Notes under the pieces: generated by a model
Seen by the model: only the letters and a program-made list of their open reading frames with translations
What the model was told of the DNA's origin: nothing
Database searches by the model: none
Translations under genes and position numbers: made by a program
Source: Echinicola jeungdonensis
GTDB lineage: Bacteria; Bacteroidota; Bacteroidia; Cytophagales; Cyclobacteriaceae
DNA: 64,000 bases
NCBI RefSeq assembly: GCF_030409905.1
Contig: NZ_JAUFQT010000002.1
Span: forward strand, 682,001 to 746,000
Direction: 5' to 3'
In this document: piece after piece, positions 17,009-29,259 of the stretch
Position numbering within the stretch: the first letter of the stretch is position 1
Layout: every line of letters starts with the position of its first letter

Positions 17009-18119
17009 ATTGCAATACAGGATCCCAATCCTTCCAAACAGGTTGGTACCCACTATTTTTTAACAATTGCGCTATTTTTTCAGGACTTCTTTCATCTGAA
17101 ATTTCAAATTGTTCCAGGGATTGTTTCTCCACTGCGTAACCTCCAGGATTGGTTTTTGACCCTGCACTCATAGAAGTGATGCCCAATTTAATGACGTGAT
17201 TTCTAAAGTGTTCGGTTTCCCTTGTGGATAGCGACAATTCTACATCAGGGTTAAAAAGCCTATAAGCACAAATCAATTGTACCAATTCCCGGTCATTCAT
17301 AGCCACCTTAGGTTCTTGCCCACCGGAATGTGGTCTTAGGCGAGGAAAAGATATGGCATATTTTGTTTTCCAATATTTCTTTTCAAGATATTCCAGGTGC
17401 ATAGCTGTATAAAAACTGTCCACCCGCCAGTCTTCCAGACCAATTAGTGAACCAATACCAATTTTGTGGATGCCAGCTCTTCCCAACCTGTCAGGAGTTT
17501 CCAAACGATAATCGAAATTTGATTTCTTCCCTTTGGGATGGTATTCCTTATAAGCCTCCCTATGATAGGTTTCCTGATAAACCAAAACACTGTGAAGACC
17601 GCTTTTGATCAGCCTTTCATATTCATCCTGATCCAGGGGCTGTACTTCAATGCTGACATTGGCAAAATGTGGTTTAATGACCTGAATGGCATGATCCAAA
17701 TAGTCAACCCCCACCGTTTTATTAGCCTCTCCAGTAACAAGGAGAACATGGTCAAAACCCATTGATTTGAGCACCTCGACTTCCTTCAGAATTTCTTTAT
17801 CAGAAAGGGTCTTGCGGGGAAGTTTATTATTGTAGCTAAATCCACAATAGGTACAAATATTTTGACACTCATTGGAAAGGTAAAGTGGTGCAAACATCTG
17901 CATATTGTTGCCAAATCTTTGCAGGGTCAATTCCCTGCTTTGGATGGCCATTTCTTCCAGAAAAGGGGCCGCAGCTGGTGAAATCATTACCAGGAAATCA
18001 TTGAGGCTTTTTTCCTTTTTTTGCAATACTGCCTTTACCTGTTCCGCACTGACTTGATGTATCTTTTGATTTAATTCCTCTGCTGGATATTTTTCTAGAA
18101 GCTCATTAAAATTATTCAT
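16998..18119 (-). CDS. thiH: 2-iminoacetate synthase ThiH (radical SAM)
   Basis: Oxygen-sensitive radical SAM enzyme that cleaves tyrosine to p-cresol and dehydroglycine for the thiazole ring. The cluster motif is C85-x3-C89-x2-C92 ([12 protein letters not shown]), and the chain of 373 aa matches ThiH, with [14 protein letters not shown] and the late [13 protein letters not shown]. Its presence, rather than the oxidase ThiO, indicates the tyrosine route. It overlaps thiG by 8 bp and thiF by 11 bp, so translation is probably coupled. Confidence 0.96.
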   Translation of the reverse strand: MNNFNELLEKYPAEELNQKIHQVSAEQVKAVLQKKEKSLNDFLVMISPAAAPFLEEMAIQSRELTLQRFGNNMQMFAPLYLSNECQNICTYCGFSYNNKLPRKTLSDKEILKEVEVLKSMGFDHVLLVTGEANKTVGVDYLDHAIQVIKPHFANVSIEVQPLDQDEYERLIKSGLHSVLVYQETYHREAYKEYHPKGKKSNFDYRLETPDRLGRAGIHKIGIGSLIGLEDWRVDSFYTAMHLEYLEKKYWKTKYAISFPRLRPHSGGQEPKVAMNDRELVQLICAYRLFNPDVELSLSTRETEHFRNHVIKLGITSMSAGSKTNPGGYAVEKQSLEQFEISDERSPEKIAQLLKNSGYQPVWKDWDPVLQYAE

Positions 18120-18879
18120 AAGACAAGAATTCTGTTAATGGACTGCTGGACACCGCATGATTGCTTGCTGCTGCTGGACCACATTCAAATGCCATCCTTC
18201 CTGCTTCTACAGCCATTTTAAAGGCCTTTGCCATTTGAACCGGATCATGGGCTACGGCTATTGCAGTATTTACCAAAACAGCATCAGCACCCAGTTCCAT
18301 AGCCTGGGCAGCATGGGATGGAACCCCAAGTCCAGCATCGACTACTACTGGCACATTACTTTGCTCAATGATAATTTTTAGAAAATCCAAAGTCCTTAAT
18401 CCATTATTACTACCTATGGGTGCCCCCAAAGGCATTACTGCGGCTGCACCAGCTTCTTCTAATCTTTTGCAAAGCACCGGATCGGCATGAATATAAGGAA
18501 GAACCACAAAACCTGCTTTCACCAATTCCTCTGTTGCCTTTAATGTTTCAATGGGATCAGGCAACAAATATTTAGGATCTGGATGGATTTCCAATTTGAC
18601 CCAATTGGTTTCCAATGCTTCTGCCGCCAACTGGGCAGCAAAAACGGCTTCCTTAGCTGTTCTTACCCCAGAAGTATTGGGCAGCAAATTCATCCTTTCA
18701 TGGGAGATGTGGTTAAGCATATCATCGGCTTCATCCTGAACATCTACCCTTCTCAAGGCAACAGTTACCAATTCGGATTCTGAAACTTCCAAGGCTTCTT
18801 TCATAGAAGAATAATTGGGGAATTTTCCTGTTCCCGTAAAAAGCCTTGAATTAAATTTTTTATTGGCTATACTCAACAT
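18112..18879 (-). CDS. thiG: Thiazole synthase ThiG
   Basis: Forms the thiazole phosphate ring from deoxyxylulose 5-phosphate, dehydroglycine and ThiS thiocarboxylate. A complete (beta/alpha)8 protein of about 255 aa: TGTGKFPNY at the start, the Schiff-base Lys in [10 protein letters not shown], phosphate-binding [12 protein letters not shown] and [12 protein letters not shown], and the C-terminal [12 protein letters not shown] at 18879 is preferred over the TTG two codons upstream. It overlaps thiE by about 20 bp and thiH by 8 bp. Confidence 0.96.
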   Translation of the reverse strand: MLSIANKKFNSRLFTGTGKFPNYSSMKEALEVSESELVTVALRRVDVQDEADDMLNHISHERMNLLPNTSGVRTAKEAVFAAQLAAEALETNWVKLEIHPDPKYLLPDPIETLKATEELVKAGFVVLPYIHADPVLCKRLEEAGAAAVMPLGAPIGSNNGLRTLDFLKIIIEQSNVPVVVDAGLGVPSHAAQAMELGADAVLVNTAIAVAHDPVQMAKAFKMAVEAGRMAFECGPAAASNHAVSSSPLTEFLSYE

Positions 18880-19513
18880 ATGCAAATTTATTTTTTATTT
18901 GTTGGATAGTGTCTTGGTTATGAGAGGATTGATAAATCAACCCAGATACTGCAACCCCATGGAGTCCGGTTTTTTTAAGGTCATCCATATCCTCCAATCT
19001 AATTCCACCAATTCCAATTACAGGAAGGTCAATGCCTTGGTTGGTGCATTTTTCAATAATTTCCCTGTAACCTTCCAAACCCAAAACAGGGCTCAGTTTT
19101 TCCTTGGTTGCGGTAAATCTAAGTGGACCCAAACCAATATAATCGACAAAAGGTGCTGCAGCTTCAATATCCTCAAATGTATTAGCTGTAGCTCCTATTT
19201 TAAGCTTATTGCCATATCGTTTTTTTATTTCAACCACAGCTTCATCCTCTTTCCCAACATGAACCCCATAAGCACCTACATAATTAGCAATTTCTGGATA
19301 GTCATTAATAATAAGCTTGGCATTAAAGTGATCGCAGATTTTTTTCGCCTGCATCCCAGTTGACAAGACCAGGTCTTTAGGGTAATTTTTCATCCTAAGC
19401 TGTACCCATTCAACCCCATTTTGACAAGCATTGGAAATATCCTTTAGATAATCATCCTGGTGATCTAGGTTCGGAGTTATATAATGTAGGACACTGATTT
19501 GTCTATACTTCAT
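18860..19513 (-). CDS. thiE: Thiamine phosphate synthase ThiE
   Basis: Joins HMP pyrophosphate and thiazole phosphate to thiamine phosphate. Family motifs are all present: [50 protein letters not shown] and VIGIGGI. ATG at 19513 (MKYRQIS) is chosen since the upstream ATG at 19558 adds 15 residues with no homology to the family; with this start it overlaps the TenI-like gene by 11 bp. Of the two ThiE/TenI-like genes in the operon, this one keeps the active-site residues. Confidence 0.94.
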   Translation of the reverse strand: MKYRQISVLHYITPNLDHQDDYLKDISNACQNGVEWVQLRMKNYPKDLVLSTGMQAKKICDHFNAKLIINDYPEIANYVGAYGVHVGKEDEAVVEIKKRYGNKLKIGATANTFEDIEAAAPFVDYIGLGPLRFTATKEKLSPVLGLEGYREIIEKCTNQGIDLPVIGIGGIRLEDMDDLKKTGLHGVAVSGLIYQSSHNQDTIQQIKNKFAYVEYSQ

Positions 19514-20107
19514 TTTGGATGTAGTTAATAAATTCCCGAAAAGTATTAACCCTTTCATTTTTAGTCTTTAATTTCCAAATTGCCCCCAAAACGGCAATTC
19601 CATCAAAACCCATTTCATTTACCATAGCTACCTTTTGAGGAATAATCCCCCCCAAGGCAATTAGTGAAAAGGGAATTTTAGCTTTATTTTTCCGGATCCA
19701 TAATTTTAAATCCAACGGATTAAAATTTTGGTGATAGCCGTTTTTGGAAATGCTATCAAACACGGGACTTAAAAAAGCATAATCCAATCCCTGATAGGGC
19801 GTTTCCATTAAATTGCCCAGGTGATGAAATGATTTACTGGATATTTTTCCAGGGCTAGTAATCACCTTCTGATTACTTTTGAAGTGATTCCCTCCCAATT
19901 TCATGGAAAAGGTTAACTGATGGTATTGGTGCAGTGAAATTTTCGGGTAATGAATTTCGGGAATTTGGAACAATAATTTTTCCACTTGATTGATCGTCCA
20001 ATCTGGTTTCCGAATATGAAGCCTATAAACCCCCTGGTCCAATAAATGGACCAGGGTGGATATTTCATCATTAGGTTGATCTGGATCGGTGATCAGGATC
20101 AATTTCA

Positions 20108-20108
<1 letters not shown>
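19503..20108 (-). CDS. TenI/ThiE-like protein with degenerate active site
   Basis: A second barrel protein of the ThiE/TenI group, 201 aa. The outline is recognisable (LYRLHIRKPDW for the LR-K region, DYAFLSPVFDSISKNGY, ALGGI, GFDGIAVLGAIW), but the ThiE pyrophosphate site IINDxxDLA is replaced by KISLHQYHQLT and the G-H-L-G segment by GGNHFKSNQ. It is therefore unlikely to be a normal thiamine phosphate synthase; by analogy with TenI it may be a thiazole tautomerase. Its ATG overlaps the thiC stop by one base, showing tight coupling in the operon. Confidence 0.82.
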
Positions 20109-22199
<2,091 letters not shown>

Positions 22200-22267
22200 A
22201 AGAAATCTGTTTTTGGATTAAAATAAAAAACTTCAGGAATGAAAATAATCTGTCGGAAGGACGGCTC

Positions 22268-22349
22268 ACTTTTCCCTTCGCCCGCATTACCGGGATCAGG
22301 TTCCAAGGGTATGTCTCAGCTCCGAAAGATATCGGAACACCCCTAAAGT
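22268..22349 (-). promoter_or_regulatory. TPP riboswitch (THI element)
   Basis: On the minus strand the conserved core of the thiamine pyrophosphate aptamer is present in order: AGGGGTG, CTGAGA, ACCCTTGGAACCTGATC, then GGTAATGCGGGCGAAGGGAA. Outer ACTTT (22345-22349) and AAAGT (22268-22272) close the P1 helix. It precedes thiS by about 70 nt, so high TPP should shut down the thi operon; no strong terminator hairpin is visible in that gap, so control may be at translation of thiS. Confidence 0.95.
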
Positions 22350-22364
22350 TTTGTTTAACAACCA

Positions 22365-22393
22365 CAAAGGTATAAGGATATAGGAATATCAAA
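22365..22393 (-). promoter_or_regulatory. Bacteroidota-type promoter of the thi operon
   Basis: Minus strand: TTTG element at about 22390-22393, 17-nt spacer, then TACCTTTG at 22365-22372, matching the TTTG / TAnnTTTG consensus of the Bacteroidota primary sigma factor. A start about 5 nt downstream falls just before the riboswitch P1 helix, which strongly supports the call. Confidence 0.75.
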
Positions 22394-22668
22394 AATCAAA
22401 TTTAAATTTTATTGAAAAATTAAGAATTGATTATGGAGATTGGGGTTTTACGGGAATAATTACATTAGGCCCCTTTAGACCCCAAAAGAATATTAGAGGT
22501 GTTTTTTCACCCAATCAATGGCCTTAAAAATGAGGAGGGATTTAAATTAACCTGCGCAGACCATAATTATTAAATACAAGTGATTGATTTTTGAACTTTA
22601 ATCTGTTATCCTTTTTTTGATTATTATACAAATTTGATTCTCCAAAATACATCAAAAGGACTGAAACA
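22394..22668. other. Intergenic stretch, nothing recognised
   Basis: About 275 bp between the thi promoter and the terminator of the upstream TPR gene. Short open frames here have no plausible product, and no RNA gene is visible. Confidence 0.4.
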
Positions 22669-22703
22669 AAAAAAGGGTTGCTGATCAACAGCAACCCTTT
22701 TTT
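22669..22703 (-). terminator. Strong terminator after gyrA-TPR unit
   Basis: AAAAAAGGGTTGCTG (22669-22683) pairs perfectly with 22689-22703 over a 5-nt loop; T residues follow on the minus strand. It lies 20 nt after the TPR gene stop. Confidence 0.9.
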
Positions 22704-22722
22704 AATATTATTGGGATTTATA

Positions 22723-23934
22723 TTATCCTTCCATCCAGTTAGGCCCAATAAGTTCTTGCAGCTTTTTGTCGTATTCGGCTGCTTTATCCTCATTTTTTAA
22801 ACGGGTATGGATTTGATAAAGGATCTGCAAAACTTCTGTATTGTCCGGTTTTTGCTCAATAGCTTTGGTGAAATAAGGGATAGCTTTTTTGTAAAGCTCA
22901 TCAGCCTTTGCTAACATTTCATCAGACTTGGCTTCCCATTCATCATCAGGCAGGTTATTCACCTCATTGATGATATCCCTGGCCATATCGATATACAAAG
23001 CTCCGGCATAGTAATTTCCTTCATAAAAATCAGGGTCAGTTTCTACAGCTTTAACATATTCCTGCAGGGCACCCTCCAAATCTCCAGATTGCTCTTTCAA
23101 GTATCCATATCTCAATCTTATGGCAGCATCATCCGGATTTTTTTCCAGTGATTCCTTGATGGAAGCCATGGCTTCATCTGTTTTTTCCAATTGAAGCAAC
23201 AATTGAATCTCATATTCAGAAAGACCTTTATCTGAAGGATATTCTTTCCTTGCTTCTTTAACTAGTCGATAAGCTTCTTCTGGATTTTCATCATGACTAG
23301 TAGCTATTTGGATAAGGAAATAATAAGCATTTAACTTATTATATTCCGGATCATCCAATAACCAGGTCAAATATTTTTTGGCTGCATCATATTTTTCTAT
23401 TGAGTTGGCAGTATAACCTGCATTAAAAACAATCGAAGTATCTGCAGGATCAATATCGGCTGCTAAACTAAAGAATTCATGAGCCAATTCCAGGTCATCT
23501 TTCTCATAGCGGCTAATTCCTTTATTAACGGAGGAGGTTTTTAATTTATAAACCCCTTGCCCTTGTAGGTTTTCAGGCAAGCCTGGGGTGTAGTCCTGAT
23601 AAATTTCTTTTCCTACTTTACTGGTAGAATCCATACCTTCCATCTCCATAGCTTTAGAAAAGGAATCGAAAGCATTCCGGCCAGTTTCTACCGTAGAAAT
23701 GGTATTGGTTGAATCCAAAGCAAACTGGCTGGTAAGGATTTTACCTTTGATCATATAAGTCTCAGATTCCTTTCCAGTTTCAGGATCTTTAATAGCTCCT
23801 TCAATATCAGTTAGGGCCTCTTTTAAATCCCCTTTTCTCAAATTTCTTTCAGCGTGTCTTACTGCTTTCTTTTGTCCGAAGGAAATGGTGGTAGCAATTC
23901 CGACCAGCGCTAAAGATAAAATTAACTTTCTCAT
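22723..23934 (-). CDS. Exported TPR protein downstream of gyrA
   Basis: A 403-aa tetratricopeptide-repeat protein with a signal peptide (MRKLILSLALVGIATTISFGQ), hence periplasmic. Repeats are clear at about 145-180 (LAHEFFSLAADIDPADTSIVFNAG...), 260-300 (AMASIKESLEKNPDDAAIRLRYG) and 290-330 (ALQEYVKAVETDPDFYEGNYYAG), with a further one near the end (AIPYFTKAIEQKPDNTE). Its role is unknown; TPR domains scaffold protein contacts. It starts 11 bp after gyrA ends, so it is probably co-transcribed with the gyrase gene. Confidence 0.88.
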   Translation of the reverse strand: MRKLILSLALVGIATTISFGQKKAVRHAERNLRKGDLKEALTDIEGAIKDPETGKESETYMIKGKILTSQFALDSTNTISTVETGRNAFDSFSKAMEMEGMDSTSKVGKEIYQDYTPGLPENLQGQGVYKLKTSSVNKGISRYEKDDLELAHEFFSLAADIDPADTSIVFNAGYTANSIEKYDAAKKYLTWLLDDPEYNKLNAYYFLIQIATSHDENPEEAYRLVKEARKEYPSDKGLSEYEIQLLLQLEKTDEAMASIKESLEKNPDDAAIRLRYGYLKEQSGDLEGALQEYVKAVETDPDFYEGNYYAGALYIDMARDIINEVNNLPDDEWEAKSDEMLAKADELYKKAIPYFTKAIEQKPDNTEVLQILYQIHTRLKNEDKAAEYDKKLQELIGPNWMEG

Positions 23935-23945
23935 TTTTCGTTTGT

Positions 23946-26503
23946 TTATTCCTCTTTTGGTTTATCAGGTTGTTCGTTAGTGTCGTCTGTATTGTTTGAG
24001 GTGTCTGTACTTTCTTCAGAATCAGTTAAAGCTTCAGGATCGATTTCTTCAATTTCCTCTACTTGTTCAATTTTTTCTATAGAAGAGATCTCGTCATTTT
24101 CATTGAGTTTGATTAACCTAACACCTTGGGTGGCACGTCCCATTATCCTAAGACCTGCAACTGGGGTTCGGATGATTATACCCGATTTATTGATTATCAA
24201 TAAATCATCACTATCTACTACTTCTTTTATGGCAACTAAATCCCCTGTTTTTTCGGTGACATTCATTGCTTTCACCCCTTTACCACCTCTATTGGTGATT
24301 CTGTATTCATCTACTGAAGACCTTTTTCCGTACCCTTTTTCCGAAACGACCAATAAGGTTGCATCATCCCTAACAACACAAATCATGCCAACAACATAAT
24401 CTTTTTCACCAGCTAGGGTGATGGCTTTAACACCAGTAGCCGTTCTTCCCATAGGCCTTACCGCGGACTCATGGAAATGGATAGCCCTACCCGACTTAGC
24501 CGCAATAATGATATGGGAATCTCCATGGGTAAGTTCAACATTAAGCAGTTGGTCTTCTTCCCGGATATTGAGAGCTATAATTCCATTTGACCTTGGTCTT
24601 GAATATTGTTCCAGGGCGGTTTTTTTGATCACACCTTGTTTGGTGACCATAACCAAAAAGTTGTTGTTGATATAATCTTCATCAGATAGGTCCTTGACCT
24701 GAATGATCGACCGCATTTTGTCATCACTTTCAATATTGATTAAGTTTTGGATAGGCCTTCCTTTGGAGATTTTGCTCCCTTCTGGAATAGCATAAGCCTT
24801 TAGCCAGAATAGCTTCCCTTTATCTGTAAAGATTAATAAATAATTATGAGTGGAGGCACTAAAGATATATTCTGTGAAATCATCATCTTTTGTACTAACT
24901 CCCCGAGAACCAACCCCCCCCTACTTTGGGTTCGGTATTCTTTTAGAGCGGTCCTCTTTACATAACCCTGATGGGAAACGGTGATGATGACTTCCTCATT
25001 TGGAATCATATCTTCATAGCTGAAATCCTCAGCATTATGCTCAATAATGGTCCTTCGTCCATCGGCATAACGGTCTTTAATTTCCGCCAATTCCTCCTTG
25101 ATGATTTCCATTCGCCTATCTTTATCGGCCAAAATTTCTTTCAGCTCTTCAATAAGCTTCATCAATTCATCATATTCCTTTTGGATTTTTTCCCTCTCCA
25201 TTCCAGTAAGGCGTTGTAGCCTCATATCCAAAATGGCCCTGGCTTGAATTTCAGTCAACTCAAACTTTTCCATCAAACCTGTACGGGCAGTTTCGGGATC
25301 CCTGGAATTTCTAATCAGGTCAATAACTTCATCCAGATGATCCAAAGCCACCAGGTACCCTTCCAATATATGAGCCCTCTTTTCGGCTTCTTGCAATTCA
25401 AACTGGGTTCTCCTGGTCACCACTTCATGTCTATGGTTGACATAGTGCACGATCAGGTCCTTAAGATTGAGGGTATGTGGCCTTCCTTTTACCAGTGCCA
25501 CATTATTTATACTGAAAGAGGTCTGAAGTTGGGTTTGTTTATATAAATTATTGAGGATAACATTGGGAACCGCATCCCTTTTCAATTCATAAACTATGCG
25601 CATTCCATGCCTGTCCGATTCATCTCTTATGGCAGAAATACCTTCCAATTTCTTTTCCTGGATCAATTGAGCAGTTTTCTCAATCATGCTAGCTTTATTG
25701 ACCAGGTAAGGAATCTCGTTGATCACGATCATTTCTTTTCCGGAACTCTTGGTTTCAACAGTGGCTTTACCACGCATGATTACCCTTCCCCTTCCGGATT
25801 CAAAGGCGGATTTGACTCCATTATAACCATAAATGATCCCTCCAGTAGGAAAATCTGGTGCAACTATATGTTGCATAAGCTCTTCAATGGAGATTTCATT
25901 ATTATCGATATACGCTGTAATTCCATCCACAATTTCGCCCAAATTGTGGGGCGCCATATTGGTGGCCATCCCTACAGCGATCCCTGAAGCTCCATTCAAT
26001 AAAAGAGCTGGGATTTTTGCAGGCAATACAACTGGTTCCTTTAGGGAATCATCAAAATTGAGCTGAAAATTAACAGTTTCCTTATTGATGTCCACCAGTA
26101 ATTCCTCAGCGATCCTTTTCAACCTGGCTTCCGTATAACGCATGGCTGCCGGATTATCCCCATCAATAGACCCAAAGTTTCCCTGGGGATCTACCAAAGG
26201 GTACCTTAAAGACCAATCCTGGGCCATTCGGACCATGGTTTCATATACCGCACTATCACCATGGGGGTGGTATTTACCTAATACTTCCCCGACGATTCTG
26301 GCTGATTTTTTATAAGGTTTGTTATGAAGGACGCCCAATTCCTGCATCCCGAAAAGGATCCGGCGGTGCACCGGCTTTAATCCATCCCTTACATCGGGAA
26401 GAGCCCTGGAAACAATGACAGACATCGAATAATCGATGTATGCCCCTCGCATTTCTTCCTCAATATTAATGGGTATGATGTTCTCGTTTTCTCCTTCGGC
26501 CAT
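23946..26503 (-). CDS. gyrA: DNA gyrase subunit A, frameshifted at a G8 run
   Basis: Type II topoisomerase subunit that cuts and rejoins DNA through an active-site Tyr (Y123 in [10 protein letters not shown]). The N-terminal 530 residues are intact, including the quinolone-determining segment [13 protein letters not shown], which has the sensitive-type Ser84 and Glu88. The frame breaks in a run of eight G (plus-strand C8, 24914-24921), after which it would read a false tail and stop at 24833. One more G gives [16 protein letters not shown] and continues through the C-terminal beta-pinwheel ([13 protein letters not shown] ... ) to 23946, with an acidic tail. Because the gene is essential, a homopolymer miscall is far likelier than a true pseudogene. 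Confidence 0.93.
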
Positions 26504-26595
26504 ATTTAAAATTTCTCAAGATAAGTTTGCAAGATAATAAAAAGAATATGCTTTTGAAATACTAAATTTTCAACAAATTGAGATAAAAAACCGCT

Positions 26596-27627
26596 TTATT
26601 CATACCATTGCCCTATTTTTCTGTTTTGCATATTCCAGATGGAACTCCCTCTATATTCAACTCCATCATGTAAGTGTTTCATTTTCACACCACAACCAGC
26701 TACTTTACACCTTTTGGTTCCAGGTAGCCGGAGTGATACCCCAAATTGAATTCGGTAAACCATCTGGTCAATAGTTTGTATTTCTTCTAGGGAGGGATGG
26801 TTATAATTAAATGTTTTCATTTCCACCGCAGGTTTTATAAACAATTTGGTGTATTCTGAAAGGTCTCTTTCAATCCGCAAACCTACTCCATAATAAGGTT
26901 CTGTAATGCTGAGATTTTGATCAAAACTTTTACTAAATTTAACAGTTCCATACTCTCCCTCTACTATAAATCTCCATGGATACCTTTGCTGCATCCTAAG
27001 CTTTTTTTCTGCTTGCATATACGTGTTTTGGGAGGCATACTTCCTGTATCTCCATTTTAAAAATGAAATTCTCCTTTTCGCATCATAAATCACCAGTCCC
27101 AAAGTCCCATACAATTTTTCAAAGACAAACTTCTCTTGTTCAAAATGAAAGGCATATTGGTCATTGGTCATTGCGGGCATTTTTCCAAATGCTCTTCCAT
27201 ATCCCCCTCCAATGGTGAAAATATTAAAAAGATTAATCCTTACTCCTGCATCAATTGGAACCGAGTAACTCCAATTATTAAATTCGTTGGTCTCATTAGC
27301 TGGGATATTGCCCGGAGAGGAATCTGTGGGCAGTGAACTAATTGGATATCCATCAGGAGTGGAACTTAAAAAATTCATTTGGTTATCCTGTCTGCCATAT
27401 CCACCAGCAATTTCGAGGCTGATATTACTTATGATCCCTCTGGTGAAATTACCCACTTCACTTTCACTTTTTCTGGTTTTTAATTTGGTATCTATTCCAA
27501 AAATATCTTCATCCTGAGAATATACTAAAGTACTTACCAATAAAGTAATACTTATCATCAAGAGTTTTTTTGGATGCCCAAAAAAGGAAAAGATGAAATT
27601 AAGGTACCTTATAGGAAACATATCCAT
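26596..27627 (-). CDS. Outer-membrane-type hypothetical protein with CX4CX5HXH tail
   Basis: Exported protein of about 343 aa, family not recognised. The signal region is HPKKLLMISITLLVSTLVYSQ; ATG 27627 (or 27621) is preferred because the next upstream ATG lies inside the terminator of the preceding gene. The body alternates short amphipathic strands (ISLEIAGGYGRQDN, FTIGGGYGRAFG, FIVEGEYGTVKFS, YYGVGLRIERDL, YRIQFGVSLRLP), suggesting a small beta barrel. The C-terminus departs from this with CKVAGCGVKMKHLHDGVEYR, a Cys/His set able to bind a metal. Function unknown. Confidence 0.72.
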   Translation of the reverse strand: MDMFPIRYLNFIFSFFGHPKKLLMISITLLVSTLVYSQDEDIFGIDTKLKTRKSESEVGNFTRGIISNISLEIAGGYGRQDNQMNFLSSTPDGYPISSLPTDSSPGNIPANETNEFNNWSYSVPIDAGVRINLFNIFTIGGGYGRAFGKMPAMTNDQYAFHFEQEKFVFEKLYGTLGLVIYDAKRRISFLKWRYRKYASQNTYMQAEKKLRMQQRYPWRFIVEGEYGTVKFSKSFDQNLSITEPYYGVGLRIERDLSEYTKLFIKPAVEMKTFNYNHPSLEEIQTIDQMVYRIQFGVSLRLPGTKRCKVAGCGVKMKHLHDGVEYRGSSIWNMQNRKIGQWYE

Positions 27628-27727
27628 ATTTTTTTTTGGAAGGGGAATATAACTAGATTTCCGTACAATTCTGAAAATCCAATATGCTTTTCCTTTTATT
27701 AACGATATTTTTGGCCTTAAAATAAAT

Positions 27728-27752
27728 AAACCCTCCATTTTTTGGAGGGTTT
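27728..27752 (-). terminator. Intrinsic terminator
   Basis: AAACCCTCCA (27728-27737) pairs with TGGAGGGTTT (27743-27752), 5-nt loop, T-rich on the minus strand; 32 nt after the stop of the 173-aa exported protein. Confidence 0.78.
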
Positions 27753-27784
27753 ATCTAATTAGTATTAATTAATATTTTTTCCAA

Positions 27785-28306
27785 TTAGGCGCCAGGCTCT
27801 TCCCCACCTTCTTCACTGCTTTCACTTTCTCTTGCATCCTGAAGTTCAGCTATAGTGCTATCCACCTTTTCTTTGATTTCAGGATTGGACTTCATGGCTT
27901 TGTTTACTTTGTTATAAGTAGCCGCACCCAAGATTTCATCATTTTTGATCAAGCTAATTTTTAGATCCCTTACTTCACCGGACAAAGATTCCATAAAACC
28001 AAGAATTTCTTCATAGGCAGCTTTTTCCTCTTCTGTCAGCTCGATTTCTGCAAGCTTCTCTTCATTTCCCCAAGCACCTTTGATTTCATTATACCGGCCT
28101 GCTCCATCAATCACTTCATTATTCTTGATCATATCAACCAGCTCTTCATTTTTCTGATTGTAAAACACCATCACAGAATCTTCCATTGCGGCAAATTTTT
28201 GGATTTCTTCATCCGTAACTTCTTCCGCAGCACTTTCATCTTGCGCCATGGCATTTACATTCAATAAAACAAGTAGCAATAAGGCCAATCCAAATAAACG
28301 CTTCAT
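27785..28306 (-). CDS. Exported acidic protein, DUF4168-like
   Basis: A 173-aa exported protein with signal peptide ending MAQ (about residue 22). The mature part is acidic and helical, with two related halves: VTDEEIQKFAAMEDSVMVFYNQ ... EVIDGAGRYNEIKGAW and LTEEEKAAYEEILGFMES ... EILGAATYNKVNKAMKSNPEI. The pattern of a leading (T/S)DEEIxKFA helix and a later YNxIxxAxxxNPEI is like DUF4168, though the match is from memory. It ends in a Glu/Ser/Gly-rich tail. Function unknown; probably periplasmic. Confidence 0.7.
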   Translation of the reverse strand: MKRLFGLALLLLVLLNVNAMAQDESAAEEVTDEEIQKFAAMEDSVMVFYNQKNEELVDMIKNNEVIDGAGRYNEIKGAWGNEEKLAEIELTEEEKAAYEEILGFMESLSGEVRDLKISLIKNDEILGAATYNKVNKAMKSNPEIKEKVDSTIAELQDARESESSEEGGEEPGA

Positions 28307-28382
28307 CTCTTTAATCTTTTTAATTTAAACTTTCAAAACTAAACTAGCTTCCAATAAAAAGGTTTAGACCCAATAAAGCAAG

Positions 28383-28416
28383 CAATACAAAAAAAAAATC
28401 CCCAACGGTTTGGGGA
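28383..28416 (-). terminator. Intrinsic terminator after rpe
   Basis: TCCCCAA (28399-28405) pairs with TTGGGGA (28410-28416); on the minus strand it is followed by nine T. About 50 nt after the rpe stop. Confidence 0.78.
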
Positions 28417-28467
28417 CTAAATAAAAATGTAAAGGGGTTATCTTTTGAAATTGAGGTTTTTGCAAAT

Positions 28468-29118
28468 TTAATTTTTTTTCAGTCCTGCAATGGTAGCAAT
28501 TGGGTCCTTGGCATTAAAAACAAAACTTCCTGCTACCAAGACATCAGCTCCGGCTTTCACCAATTTTGGGGCATTCTCAAGATTAACTCCCCCATCTATT
28601 TCAATTTTGGTACTGGCACCTGCCTCATCAATTATTTCTTTCAATCTCCTGACTTTGGTATAGGTTTGCTCAATAAATTTTTGCCCACCAAAACCCGGGT
28701 TTACTGACATGATGATTACCATATCAATTTCTTTTATTACATCTTTCAGTAATTCTACAGAAGTATGTGGGTTAAGCGCAACTCCTGCCTGGCATCCCAA
28801 TTCCTTGATAGCTTGTAAAGTCCGGTGAAGGTGATTACATGCTTCCAGGTGAACGGAGATAACACTGGCTCCTGCATTTTTAAAAGCGGATAAATATTGG
28901 TCAGGGTTGACAATCATCAGGTGGACATCCAATGGTTTTTTGGCATGTCTATTTATTGCCTCTGTTACTGGAAGGCCAAAAGAAATATTGGGAACAAAAA
29001 CCCCGTCCATAATATCCACATGGATATAATCGGCTTGGGATTCATTAATCATTTCTATTTCTTTTTGAAGATTGGCAAAATCAGAAGCCAATACTGAAGG
29101 AGCTACGAGTGCACTCAT
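28468..29118 (-). CDS. rpe: Ribulose-phosphate 3-epimerase
   Basis: Pentose-phosphate enzyme interconverting ribulose 5-phosphate and xylulose 5-phosphate. The 216-aa barrel shows the metal ligands and catalytic residues in order: PSVLASDFANL, HVDIMDGVFVPNISFG, DVHLMIVNPDQY, SVHLEA, VMSVNPGFGGQKF, EIDGGVN and VAGSFVF. Complete and normal in length. Single gene between other minus-strand units, with its own terminator. Confidence 0.97.
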   Translation of the reverse strand: MSALVAPSVLASDFANLQKEIEMINESQADYIHVDIMDGVFVPNISFGLPVTEAINRHAKKPLDVHLMIVNPDQYLSAFKNAGASVISVHLEACNHLHRTLQAIKELGCQAGVALNPHTSVELLKDVIKEIDMVIIMSVNPGFGGQKFIEQTYTKVRRLKEIIDEAGASTKIEIDGGVNLENAPKLVKAGADVLVAGSFVFNAKDPIATIAGLKKN

Positions 29119-29259
29119 TGTTTTATTTAGGTCATTGAAAATTTGAAATACGACGCAAAGAAAACAAAATTCTGTAAAAGTACCGGAAAAGCCTTTAAAT
29201 TTTCAAAAAGTAATGGGGCCCAAATAACTAGAAGGCCTTGCTAAAAAACAATTCTTAAT

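Noticed and set aside
18815..19363. 182-aa plus-strand frame across thiG/thiE
   Set aside because: Opposite strand of well-identified thi genes; composition and lack of family signal point to chance.
23946..26503. gyrA as a real pseudogene
   Set aside because: Essential gene, otherwise intact on both sides of a G8 run; a homopolymer miscall is more likely.
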